Assembly (NCBI GenBank): GCA_963743595.1
Contig: CAVURW010000068.1
Span: 1-8,865 of the forward strand
Length of the DNA stretch: 8,865 bases
Reading direction: 5' to 3'
Source of the DNA: CAVURW01 sp963743595
Lineage (GTDB): Bacteria; Verrucomicrobiota; Verrucomicrobiia; Methylacidiphilales; UBA1321
Shown: positions 1 to 6,050 of the stretch, piece after piece
Numbering within the stretch: position 1 is the first letter of the stretch
How the letters are laid out: each line of letters opens with the position of its first letter
Translations under genes and position numbers: made by a program
Notes under the pieces: generated by a model
The model's database searches: none
What the model saw: the letters and a program-made list of their open reading frames with translations, nothing else
What the model was told of the DNA's origin: nothing

Positions 1-1
1 G

Positions 2-646
2 GCTAAAGAGCGGCGTCAGGAACAATGGACCAATTATCAGAAGTCATTTGAGGCACTCCGACTGGGATTGACCACGAAAACCGAGTCCATAGAGGCGATA
101 AATATTGTCGAGCGTCAGGTCTTTATGGGGCTGTTCGGGGAGCAGGCTCGAGATGCTGAATTAGCTCAGGATCAACAAAAGTTATTCGATCAAAAGCGGC
201 TGAATATGGCTTATGCTCAGGAGGAGCAAATTCCTCATGACATTCGAGCCGTCACCAAAGCGGTGGCAAAGGAGGTGGAAACAAATCCGTCGAAATTTAA
301 ATGGTTAACGGCATGGGATGCCCATGTGGCCTATTTCAACGCCAAATGGAACGAGGAAGGATTTTGCGTATCGGAGCCCTATTCAATCGTTGTTGGAACG
401 CCTCCCATTAACTTGATGGTCCCAGCGGGCCAAGTCGCACATGCAATCAATGCGCCGGTCGATTCCGGCGTAGAGCGCCTTCCCGATTACACTCAGGATG
501 GCCTTTTGCAGGAATCGCGGCTTGCTCAGTTGATTTCAACTCATCCTGAGCAGATGGGAGATATCCTGATGTCGAATCACCGTTTTAATTCTGCCCAGCC
601 CTTTGCGGAGAGTCTGGGAGATCTGGGAAACCCATTCACCCGATGA
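2..646 (+). CDS. Unrecognised accessory protein, 5' end cut by window edge
   Basis: The frame is open from base 2, so the N-terminus lies to the left; a TTG at 68 is only an apparent start. About 214 residues are visible, ending in TGA at 644-646. The first two thirds is charged and rich in Gln, Glu and Ala, with helix-forming segments (for example around AELAQDQQKLFDQKR). A more globular part follows, containing SIVVGTPPINLMVPAGQ. There is no signal peptide, membrane span or catalytic motif I recognise. It lies upstream of two genes on the same strand and its end overlaps the next open frame by 44 bp. It could be the front part of one longer protein that continues into that frame, because the tail it would gain resembles the tail of the third gene. 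Membership of a mobile element is inferred only from the neighbourhood. Function unknown. Confidence 0.6.
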   Translation, partial: AKERRQEQWTNYQKSFEALRLGLTTKTESIEAINIVERQVFMGLFGEQARDAELAQDQQKLFDQKRLNMAYAQEEQIPHDIRAVTKAVAKEVETNPSKFKWLTAWDAHVAYFNAKWNEEGFCVSEPYSIVVGTPPINLMVPAGQVAHAINAPVDSGVERLPDYTQDGLLQESRLAQLISTHPEQMGDILMSNHRFNSAQPFAESLGDLGNPFTR

Positions 647-938
647 CGCCCGAAACTCCATTCTCATGCTGTGTAGCTCGACGCTAGAATTTAAACATGA
701 CTTTGAAGTTCTGCTTAACGGATTGTCAAAAGAGGAGAGTGTTCAAAAATTGAATCTGAGCTTGGCTAAAGCACCCTTTGAAAAGAGCCTTCTCAATAAG
801 ATGCCGCAGCAAGAAAAACCTCGTGAACCAGAGGTGAATCCAAAGACTTCAAGACGGGTGTCGTTCATGGACGAGATTGATCGTGAAGATTCCAAGCCGC
901 CCCTTGAAAAAAAGAAGGAGAAGCGGCTCGATAGCTAA
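603..938 (+). CDS. Small unrecognised protein with DEID/Lys-rich tail, or the frameshifted end of the upstream gene
   Basis: This 111-codon frame has no convincing start. The first usable codon is TTG at 603, inside the previous gene, and the frame is open only from 570. Residues 1-60 look globular and amphipathic. Residues 66-82 form a Pro/Glu-rich linker. Residues 82-93 read TSRRVSFMDEID and are followed by a Lys/Glu-rich end. The same tail design (QTRRSVLDEID plus basic end) closes the next gene. Two readings fit: a separate, translationally coupled protein, or the C-terminus of the upstream gene displaced by a +1 shift. The upstream frame passes CCC TTT at 599-604, where a +1 slip would place the ribosome in this frame. 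A sequencing indel or gene decay is equally possible. Function unknown. Confidence 0.45.
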   Translation: MRRVWEIWETHSPDDARNSILMLCSSTLEFKHDFEVLLNGLSKEESVQKLNLSLAKAPFEKSLLNKMPQQEKPREPEVNPKTSRRVSFMDEIDREDSKPPLEKKKEKRLDS

Positions 939-961
939 ATTCCGCAACGGTTGAAGATTCT

Positions 962-1885
962 TTGACAGGAGCGGCAGGTGCGACCGATACGGAACCCGGT
1001 TTAGCCGAGTTTCGGGATTTTCTGATCCAGACGGGCATAGAGGCGGTCGTAGCCGAAAACGACTACAATTTCAAAATCGCCCAGCTCTTTGTGAACCATG
1101 GGTTCAAGGTATCGGCTGACGGTACAGAAATGACTTATCATGGGCTACTGGAACGACCCCACCGGGCTGAAATGTTGGAAGCACTCAAAATGATGGTAAA
1201 GGAAAATGCAGGCATCGTTTGTTTGGGTGCTAAGGAACATGAGGCGGCACTCTATGAATATTTCGCCGTAACTGCGGTCGATGGCGTACAAAGTCCCACG
1301 TCAGGTAAAACGCTGCTGAACCATCAGGAGATGTTTCGAATTAAATCGGGACCGGAAGGGATGGACATCAAACATCAAATTGAATCCCGGTTTGGCAACG
1401 AAGTATCGGCCTTGGGATTAAACCGGAAAGGGCTCATGTCAGATCTTCAAACCGCGACCATGTTGTGCGCTGCGGAAGAGGGGCTGGGATTGGAATCACA
1501 ATGGTCAGCCAAGATCGATCTGCCCAGTGGATTGAAGGGAGGCCGATTTGATCGAGTCCAGGTTAATGAACTGATCAAGCAAGGGATTGAACCGATCGGG
1601 CTCGCAACGCTGTATCCGAAAGTTCCCAATGGTTACGAACGGTTTGAGATCAAGGCGGCTTCGCTCACATGTACGACCCCATCACCCACTCAGCAATCTC
1701 CGACTCCAAATCCAGAAGCAACGATAGAGAAGCAATCGACAGTGCAGAAATCGCTTCCACCACCGCTGCCTCAGACTCGGCGCTCGGTCCTGGATGAGAT
1801 CGATAGTCCCGAAGTTAAAGAAAAGAAGGAACCCAAATCAAAGGCTAAACGTAAAAGTGACCGCGAATTGGAAGCCGGGTCTTAA
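962..1885 (+). CDS. Unrecognised accessory protein with proline-rich linker and DEID tail
   Basis: The frame encodes 307 residues from a TTG at 962. It is open upstream only to 935, and no ATG or GTG lies earlier, so TTG is the likeliest start although no Shine-Dalgarno is visible. Residues about 13-232 appear to be a soluble globular domain with alternating helices and strands (for example FKVSADGTEMTYHGLLE, then a helix, then AGIVCLGAKEHEAALYEYF). This faintly recalls the small associated domains of plasmid and conjugative-element proteins, but I cannot assign a family. Residues 236-271 are a low-complexity Pro/Ser/Thr/Gln linker. Residues 272-281 (TRRSVLDEID) and the Lys-rich end to 307 repeat the tail of the preceding frame. 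It starts 23 bp after that frame stops and is followed by a strong terminator, so it is probably the last gene of the unit. Confidence 0.65.
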   Translation: MTGAAGATDTEPGLAEFRDFLIQTGIEAVVAENDYNFKIAQLFVNHGFKVSADGTEMTYHGLLERPHRAEMLEALKMMVKENAGIVCLGAKEHEAALYEYFAVTAVDGVQSPTSGKTLLNHQEMFRIKSGPEGMDIKHQIESRFGNEVSALGLNRKGLMSDLQTATMLCAAEEGLGLESQWSAKIDLPSGLKGGRFDRVQVNELIKQGIEPIGLATLYPKVPNGYERFEIKAASLTCTTPSPTQQSPTPNPEATIEKQSTVQKSLPPPLPQTRRSVLDEIDSPEVKEKKEPKSKAKRKSDRELEAGS

Positions 1886-1913
1886 ACAAACAACAGATAA
1901 TTAGGGAAAGGAA

Positions 1914-1948
1914 AAGGGGGAGGCTTAACGGCCTCCCCTTTCTTTTTG
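1914..1948 (+). terminator. Rho-independent terminator of the accessory gene cluster
   Basis: A perfect 8-bp stem, GGGGAGGC (1917-1924) and GCCTCCCC (1931-1938), encloses the loop TTAACG. A G-T and two A-T pairs extend the base, and the run TTTCTTTTT follows at 1939-1947. It lies about 30 bp after the stop of the 307-residue gene and fits termination of that + strand transcript. Confidence 0.88.
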
Positions 1949-2133
1949 ATCGAACCATCTAGAAGGACGCAGCCTAGGGGTGTTGGTTCAACGTCTCCTC
2001 ACACGCTGTGAAAACACGTTTCGACTTCCGCTTAAATGTCTGTCAATAAACTCAGTAGTCCGCGCGGAATTTTCAATATACTTAACAGTAATTAATAATT
2101 AAATTAAAGCGGGCCGTCTCAGGGTTTCGGGTT

Positions 2134-2163
2134 GCATAGCAGTCCTCCAGGGACGCATAGCAG
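2134..2163. repeat. Direct repeat GCATAGCAG x2 at 21-bp period, around an inverted repeat
   Basis: GCATAGCAG occurs at 2134-2142 and identically at 2155-2163. The start-to-start distance is 21 bp, two helical turns. Between the copies GTCC (2142-2145) and GGAC (2151-2154) form a short inverted repeat. The layout would suit a protein bound to one face of the helix, or a recombinase or replication site. Function is not shown, and a repeat this short could be chance. Confidence 0.5.
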
Positions 2164-2317
2164 ACAGGTGCCGAAATGTACTCAAATCTACACTTTTGAT
2201 CTGGACTAATCGGTCATAAAGCGTTAGCCTTTAACTAGTTAGGTAAATAACGGTCGAATGACTACCTCCCGTTGGAACTCTAACCCCTGCGGTGGTTACC
2301 AGGCTATAATTTGTATC

Positions 2318-2330
2318 GCGCCTTTGGCGC
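2318..2330. repeat. Short palindrome GCGCC-TTT-GGCGC
   Basis: A 5-bp G/C-only stem has a 3-nt loop. It lies 5 bp from a second, longer inverted repeat. On the minus strand it reads GCGCCAAAGGCGC followed by GATACAAATTATAGCCTGG. From memory this resembles dispersed palindromic repeats seen in some Verrucomicrobia and Planctomycetes genomes, but a single copy in this window cannot establish a repeat family. Confidence 0.5.
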
Positions 2331-2335
2331 TCAAT

Positions 2336-2357
2336 TGAACCGGCCTCAACCGGTTCA
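2336..2357. repeat. Perfect 8-bp inverted repeat TGAACCGG / CCGGTTCA
   Basis: TGAACCGG (2336-2343) and CCGGTTCA (2350-2357) are perfect complements around the loop CCTCAA. It lies about 190 bp beyond the tsf stop. No T-run follows on either strand, so it is not a canonical intrinsic terminator. It could be a 3'-end stabilising hairpin for the rpsB-tsf transcript, a repeat-family stem or a protein-binding palindrome. Confidence 0.6.
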
Positions 2358-2542
2358 TGAGGACCTCTCTTTCTGATTCTTACTGATGTCTCCACAAGGT
2401 CGACATGGAAACCTGTTGAGAGTGAACAGTTTGCACTAAGCGCGGTTCATCCTCATTAATCACGCCACCTTGCGGGGTCGGCGTCTAGGCACGGAATGCG
2501 TTGGTGGCTCGCAAACCCAACAGGACCTTTCCGATCTTCCGA

Positions 2543-3091
2543 CTAGATCGGCTCGCCGACTTGGAAACGAACAAAGCGGCGGATGATCAGGTTTTCGCCG
2601 AGTTCAGCGATCTTCCCGTTGAGCATGTCGCGGATCGTCTTTTGGCCGTCTTTGACGAAGGCTTGATCGAGCAGGCAATTATCCGAGAAGAACTTCTCGG
2701 GTTCTTTCTCGGCTTCGATCACGCTGGCGGGGACTTCTTCCCGCTTCACGTACTTCGGCATTGCGGCAGCGATCTGCAGGGTCACGTCTTTAACGAACGC
2801 GCGGAAGCTTTCGTTACGAGCCACGAAATCAGTTTCACAATTGATTTCCACCAGCACACCCACCTTATCGCCCACGTGAATATAGGAGCCCACCACGCCT
2901 TCTTTCGTTTCGCGATCGGCCTTCTTTTCGCCTGCGCGTTCCGCTTTCTTCGAGAGAATCGCTACAGCGCCGTCGAAATCGCCGTTCGCGGCGATAAGTG
3001 CTTTTTGGCAATCGAGCATTCCTGCGCTGGTCAATTCGCGCAGTTTTTTAACTTGTTCAGGACTAACTTTAACAGGTTCAGGAGTAGACAT
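2543..3091 (-). CDS. tsf: Translation elongation factor Ts (short form)
   Basis: EF-Ts is the cytoplasmic nucleotide-exchange factor that releases GDP from EF-Tu. The N-terminal UBA-like region carries the first family signature as LRELTSAGMLDCQKAL. The core domain carries the second as NCETDFVARNE. I start it at the ATG at 3091 (MSTPEPVKVSPEQ), giving 182 residues. The frame runs 23 residues further upstream, but that extension is not EF-Ts-like and falls in the rpsB-tsf gap. At 182 residues it is far shorter than the roughly 280-residue E. coli type and like the short one-core-subdomain forms known from Thermus, cyanobacteria and others. The end (residues about 165-182, RRFVRFQVGEPI) is a normal short-form C-terminus. 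It follows rpsB by 125 bp, the classical order. No Shine-Dalgarno precedes the ATG. Confidence 0.95.
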   Translation of the reverse strand: MSTPEPVKVSPEQVKKLRELTSAGMLDCQKALIAANGDFDGAVAILSKKAERAGEKKADRETKEGVVGSYIHVGDKVGVLVEINCETDFVARNESFRAFVKDVTLQIAAAMPKYVKREEVPASVIEAEKEPEKFFSDNCLLDQAFVKDGQKTIRDMLNGKIAELGENLIIRRFVRFQVGEPI

Positions 3092-3182
3092 GGTGTTGGT
3101 ATAATGAATTAAGAGGGTAAAGGCTGAGGGCGCAAGGTTTTTAGCATCATGATGCCACACCGGGATCGGTTAAACCAAAACG

Positions 3183-3197
3183 GCCTCAGTGTGAGGC
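3183..3197 (-). promoter_or_regulatory. Hairpin between rpsB and tsf (possible attenuator)
   Basis: On the minus strand GCCTCA-CAC-TGAGGC forms a perfect 6-bp stem with a 3-nt loop, starting 19 bp after the rpsB stop. CGTTTTGGTTT follows. The T-run is interrupted, so at most this is a partial terminator or an RNA-processing site that sets the S2 to EF-Ts ratio. That role is inferred. Confidence 0.4.
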
Positions 3198-3216
3198 GGC
3201 TGCAGAAACGAGGCAA

Positions 3217-3978
3217 CTAAGCGGAAACGCCAGTGAGCGATTGCTCGTCCAGTTCTTCGCTGCGCTTGATAACCGGCGCGTCAATAAGCGTACCGGCCTT
3301 GACTGCACCTTCGACGACGGCGTCGTTCAGGGCGGTCAAGATAACGCTGATGGAGCGGATGGCGTCATCGTTTCCGGCGATCGGGAAATCGACCAGATCG
3401 GGATCAGCGTTCGTATCGGTGATGGCCACGACGGGGATGCCAAGGCGGCGCGCTTCCGCGACAGCAATGGCTTCACGAGGAACGTCAACGAGAACGATGG
3501 CGGAGGGATAACGGTCCATGTCCTTGATACCGTCGAGATTCCGGTGGAGCTTCGAGTTTTCACGACGAAGAACAGCCACTTCTTGCTTCGGCAGCTTGTT
3601 GACTGCGCCGCTGGTCTCCATCGCATCGATCTGCTTCATCCGGGCCACGCTCTTACGAATCGTGGTTAAATTGGTGAGTGTGCCCCCCAACCAACGCTCG
3701 GTGACGTAGTACGATTGGCTGCGTTGGCAAAGTTCTTTAATCGTCTCTTGCGCCTGCTTTTTGCAGCCGACAAAGAGGGTCCTTTTGCCCGATTCCGCGA
3801 TGGAGCGGAGGAAATTCTGAGCGCGTTCCAATTGCTTGACGGTCTCATCCAGGTTGATGACATAGATTCCGTTGCGCGCTTCAAACACGTACGGCTTCAT
3901 CTTGGGGTTCCAACGCTGGGTTTTGTGTCCAAAGTGAACACCTGCGTCCAGCAATTCCTTAACGTCTACACGATGCAT
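3217..3978 (-). CDS. rpsB: Small ribosomal subunit protein uS2
   Basis: This is ribosomal protein S2 of the 30S subunit, which binds late in assembly and contacts S1 in bacteria that have it. The 253-residue product has the usual length. The N-terminal signature is plain: LLDAGVHFGHKTQRWNPKM at residues 9-27. It is followed by YVTERWLGGTLTNLTTIRKS, the family's coiled-coil region around residues 105-165, and the C-terminal signature in VLVDVPREAIAVAEARRLGI and ITDTNADPDLVDFPIAGNDD. The start is the ATG at 3978. No upstream in-frame start improves the fit, and the N-terminus MHRVDVKELLDAG is normal for the family. No Shine-Dalgarno is visible (CCCCATATCAATAA before ATG). It is the first gene of the rpsB-tsf operon and has a structured leader. 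Confidence 0.98.
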   Translation of the reverse strand: MHRVDVKELLDAGVHFGHKTQRWNPKMKPYVFEARNGIYVINLDETVKQLERAQNFLRSIAESGKRTLFVGCKKQAQETIKELCQRSQSYYVTERWLGGTLTNLTTIRKSVARMKQIDAMETSGAVNKLPKQEVAVLRRENSKLHRNLDGIKDMDRYPSAIVLVDVPREAIAVAEARRLGIPVVAITDTNADPDLVDFPIAGNDDAIRSISVILTALNDAVVEGAVKAGTLIDAPVIKRSEELDEQSLTGVSA

Positions 3979-4088
3979 TTATTGATATGGGGTTTATGAC
4001 CGCCTCACGGCAGCTTCCATTTCTATGGAATCGGGGGTTGAATCGGAAGCATTCGCCTCCGGCTCGACCACCGTGTTTTTGTTGTTGT

Positions 4089-4102
4089 GCTGGTCACCCA
4101 GC
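4089..4102 (-). promoter_or_regulatory. Leader hairpin with GNRA tetraloop upstream of rpsB
   Basis: The minus strand reads GCTGG-GTGA-CCAGC: a perfect 5-bp stem closed by a GTGA (GNRA-type) tetraloop. It lies about 110 nt before the rpsB start, in the predicted leader. S2 is known to repress its own mRNA in enterobacteria, so a structured leader fits autoregulation. I cannot match this one to a known motif. Confidence 0.4.
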
Positions 4103-4121
4103 GTTTGGTTAACGCCGCAAA

Positions 4122-4138
4122 CCCAGCCGTGAGCCGGG
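4122..4138 (-). promoter_or_regulatory. Second rpsB leader hairpin
   Basis: The minus strand reads CCCGGCTCACGGCTGGG. It can fold into a 7-bp stem including two G-U pairs, with the loop CAC. It lies just downstream of the predicted transcription start and 19 bp from the tetraloop hairpin. A role in S2 autoregulation is inference only. Confidence 0.35.
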
Positions 4139-4154
4139 AAAACGACGAAGGGGC

Positions 4155-4183
4155 AGCGTAGCAAGGGGAAGAACGGGAGACAA
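4155..4183 (-). promoter_or_regulatory. Putative sigma-70-type promoter for rpsB-tsf
   Basis: On the minus strand TTGTCT (4183-4178) and TACGCT (4160-4155) are separated by exactly 17 bp, approximating the -35 and -10 consensus (4/6 and 3/6 matches). Transcription would begin near 4148 and give a leader of about 170 nt carrying both hairpins. This is the best-spaced pair I found in the 379-bp divergent gap (3979-4357). I see no equally good promoter for the opposite, + strand gene. Confidence 0.4.
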
Positions 4184-4357
4184 GGGAAAAGGGTAAGAGA
4201 CGGACTTTCATTTGCTCGCGGGAGTGTTGTCGGGTGCAAATCTATTCGCGAAGAAGCTAATTGCATTACTGCCGCTCAGCAGTAGTCTTTCCGCGACAAC
4301 TCAAAACTTTTCTATCGTCAAGTAAACGAGATCGTGGGGCTGCACTGCTGGAGCGTT

Positions 4358-4813
4358 ATGGGGCCTTGGAACGGATCGATGTTTTCCCTGCAACTGGGGG
4401 CCAAGGTATTGCGACACAACCGCCTTCGAAGTCGACAGATCACCGAGGAGCAGCGAATGTTCACAGGGGAATACGCGTTTTGCTTTCAGGAAATCGAATG
4501 GTCCCTTCTGAGGCGGGGCGAGGTCCTCTGTAACTCGGATTCTCCGGACGATTGGGACGGACCGATCGCGGAGAATCTGGCGCTTTTAGAGGGACGAACT
4601 ATCGAGCGGGTAACCTTTACAACACGAGGGCGCCATATGACCCTCTATTTATCTGGAGGTTTCAAAATCAAAACGCGCTCCATCTTTACGTCGAATCGAG
4701 TCCAATTCTCGTTTTTCATCACGGAAAAGCGGCTACTCTTCAATAGGGCGTATTTTAGGGTTCATGTCGAAAGGGACTATTTCGGCGGAATTGATTTTCC
4801 TCTCGAGAAATAA
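4358..4813 (+). CDS. Unrecognised small soluble protein
   Basis: The product is about 151 residues if read from the ATG at 4358, which has GGAG four bases upstream. A GTG at 4334 and an ATG at 4379 are alternatives, and the frame is closed by TAG at 4283. The sequence looks like a real, mostly beta protein with alternating hydrophobic and polar residues. It has a WSLLRRGEVLCNSDSP segment, then LLEGRTIERVTFTTRGRHMT and LYLSGGFKIKTRSIF. This layout (a strand with Trp, a short helix, then paired strands of a 'function of G-x-L' type) recalls small uncharacterised DUF or immunity-like proteins, but I cannot name a family. There is no signal peptide or membrane span. It is on the same strand as the GAF-GGDEF gene and ends 46 bp before that gene's likely start, so the two may be cotranscribed. 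Confidence 0.6.
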   Translation: MGPWNGSMFSLQLGAKVLRHNRLRSRQITEEQRMFTGEYAFCFQEIEWSLLRRGEVLCNSDSPDDWDGPIAENLALLEGRTIERVTFTTRGRHMTLYLSGGFKIKTRSIFTSNRVQFSFFITEKRLLFNRAYFRVHVERDYFGGIDFPLEK

Positions 4814-4859
4814 AACTCAGGTGTTGCCCCCGTTGCATTGCCCTGCCAGTTTCGGGAGT

Positions 4860-6020
4860 ATGGAAGCTCTCCCCCGATACGTGACCGATCCCAGCGAACG
4901 CATTCAACGCTCACTCGAAGACGGGGAGCGGCTCTTGCAGCTTTCGCACACGAAGTTATTGGGTTCGATTCAAGAGGATTCCTTCGACCGCTACACCCGC
5001 TTGGCCGCGACGACCCTGCGGACGCCCATTTCGCTCATCTCTTTTCTGACGCCCGATACGCAATTTCTGAAGAGCAACTTCGGCCTAACCCTTCAACCCT
5101 ATTGTGAGACCAGACAGACGCCGATCTCCGCCTCGATTTGCCGTTACGTGGTGCACACGGAAGAGCCGCTGGTGATTCCGGATACGACCAAGGCCGAGTT
5201 TTTAAAAGAGAGCGGCGTGCCTACTGAATTTGTGCGGGCCTACATCGGCTTTCCGCTTTTAGTGAACGGCCAGGCGCTCGGCTCGCTCTGCGCGCTGGAC
5301 ATGACGCCGCATGATTGGACGCCGAAGGATGTGGCCGCCATGCGCGACCTGGCCGGTGCCGTGATTTCAGATATCAACTACCGCAATGCATCAAACGCGC
5401 TGAATTTGGCGATTCAAGAACTGACGGCAGCTCGCGATGAATTGCAACGCTACCTGCGCACGGAAGGCGCATCCATTCCCTTGCTGGAAGAGAACGGTAA
5501 ACCTCGTGAGGACGCAAAGACGTTGGCGGAAGTGGCGTTGCGCGATTCCTCCACTCATTTGTTTAACCGGAATTTCCTGCAAATCGCGGGTGAGCGCGCC
5601 ATCTATGAGGCGGGTAAGGGCGCTTGCCGGACCCTTCTGAGCCTGCGCCTGGATGCCTACGAAAAAATGAAGGAGGCGACCGATGAAGCGATCGTGAAAC
5701 GGTTCCTGGCGGCGTGTACGCGCGTGATCGGCAAGCATCTCGAATCGGACGATGAATTTATTCGGACGGAGGGCGATGGGTTCATGATCATCCTCCGGAG
5801 TGCCACGCGCGAGAAAGCACGGGAAGCGGCCGAGCAGATGCGCACGAGCATCGCCGATTTTCTGTTTCACGATTCGAAGCACGATTTCAAAACGACGCTG
5901 TCCGTGGGTGTGGTTAACGTTTCCCCCACCGTGACGGTGTCCACATTGGTAGCGTCCGTGGAGGCCGCGAGTTGGGATGCGAAAGCGAAGGGTGGAAATC
6001 GCGTGAATGTGGCGGAGTAG
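4860..6020 (+). CDS. GAF domain protein with degenerate GGDEF domain
   Basis: This is a soluble signalling-type protein of 386 residues. Residues about 30-172 are a GAF sensor domain, recognisable by TPISLISFLTPDTQFLKSNFG, the R-x-TPISASIC segment, VIPDTT and LGSLCALD. Residues about 173-200 are a likely coiled-coil linker. Residues about 220-386 are a GGDEF-type domain: DSSTHLFNRNFL (229-240) replaces the usual D-x-LTGLxNRRxL, and the end has AKAKGGNRV. The catalytic loop reads RTEGDGF (302-308), so GGDEF has become EGDGF. The usual metal-binding D-x-D-x-F-K is RLDAYE (263-268), with the first Asp replaced by Arg. Diguanylate cyclase activity is therefore unlikely; it may bind GTP or a nucleotide, or signal through protein contacts. 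I prefer the ATG at 4860 because the frame's earlier start (4764) overlaps the upstream gene and adds 32 unlikely residues. Confidence 0.88.
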   Translation: MEALPRYVTDPSERIQRSLEDGERLLQLSHTKLLGSIQEDSFDRYTRLAATTLRTPISLISFLTPDTQFLKSNFGLTLQPYCETRQTPISASICRYVVHTEEPLVIPDTTKAEFLKESGVPTEFVRAYIGFPLLVNGQALGSLCALDMTPHDWTPKDVAAMRDLAGAVISDINYRNASNALNLAIQELTAARDELQRYLRTEGASIPLLEENGKPREDAKTLAEVALRDSSTHLFNRNFLQIAGERAIYEAGKGACRTLLSLRLDAYEKMKEATDEAIVKRFLAACTRVIGKHLESDDEFIRTEGDGFMIILRSATREKAREAAEQMRTSIADFLFHDSKHDFKTTLSVGVVNVSPTVTVSTLVASVEAASWDAKAKGGNRVNVAE

Positions 6021-6050
6021 TTCCGTTCTTCCTTACCAATCACGGGGTCG

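Larger units (their letters stand above)
1949..2542. other. Non-coding junction between accessory genes and tsf
   Basis: About 590 bp separate the accessory terminator from the stop of tsf. I find no plausible coding frame, tRNA or rRNA here. It holds an A/T-rich patch (about 2064-2108), a spaced 9-bp direct repeat (2134-2163) and two inverted repeats (2318-2330 and 2336-2357). There is no hairpin with a T-run for tsf on the minus strand, so that operon may end by a factor-dependent route or at the palindrome pair. Its position between accessory and core genes makes it a candidate element boundary, but no attachment-site duplication can be shown within the window. Confidence 0.5.

Noticed and set aside
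1980..2000. GGTTCAA-like motif suggesting a tRNA or tmRNA T-arm near the possible element boundary
   Set aside because: No acceptor, D or anticodon arms could be built around it on either strand.
1949..2500. CRISPR-like array
   Set aside because: Only one 9-bp direct repeat pair exists; there is no regular series of repeats and spacers.
2501..3112. Long + strand open frame of 203 codons opposite tsf
   Set aside because: It is antisense to a clear EF-Ts gene with both family signatures; the translation has no recognisable features.
3994..4266. Minus-strand frame of 90 codons in the rpsB leader, ending 15 bp before rpsB
   Set aside because: It starts upstream of the likely promoter, its first half is proline- and phenylalanine-rich nonsense, and it has no ribosome-binding site. 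A short leader peptide using only its last codons cannot be excluded but has no positive support.
4261..4533. + strand frame of 90 codons overlapping the small protein gene
   Set aside because: The composition is not protein-like and it overlaps the better frame at 4358-4813.
5391..5882. Minus-strand frame of 163 codons
   Set aside because: It is a shadow of the GAF-GGDEF gene on the opposite strand.
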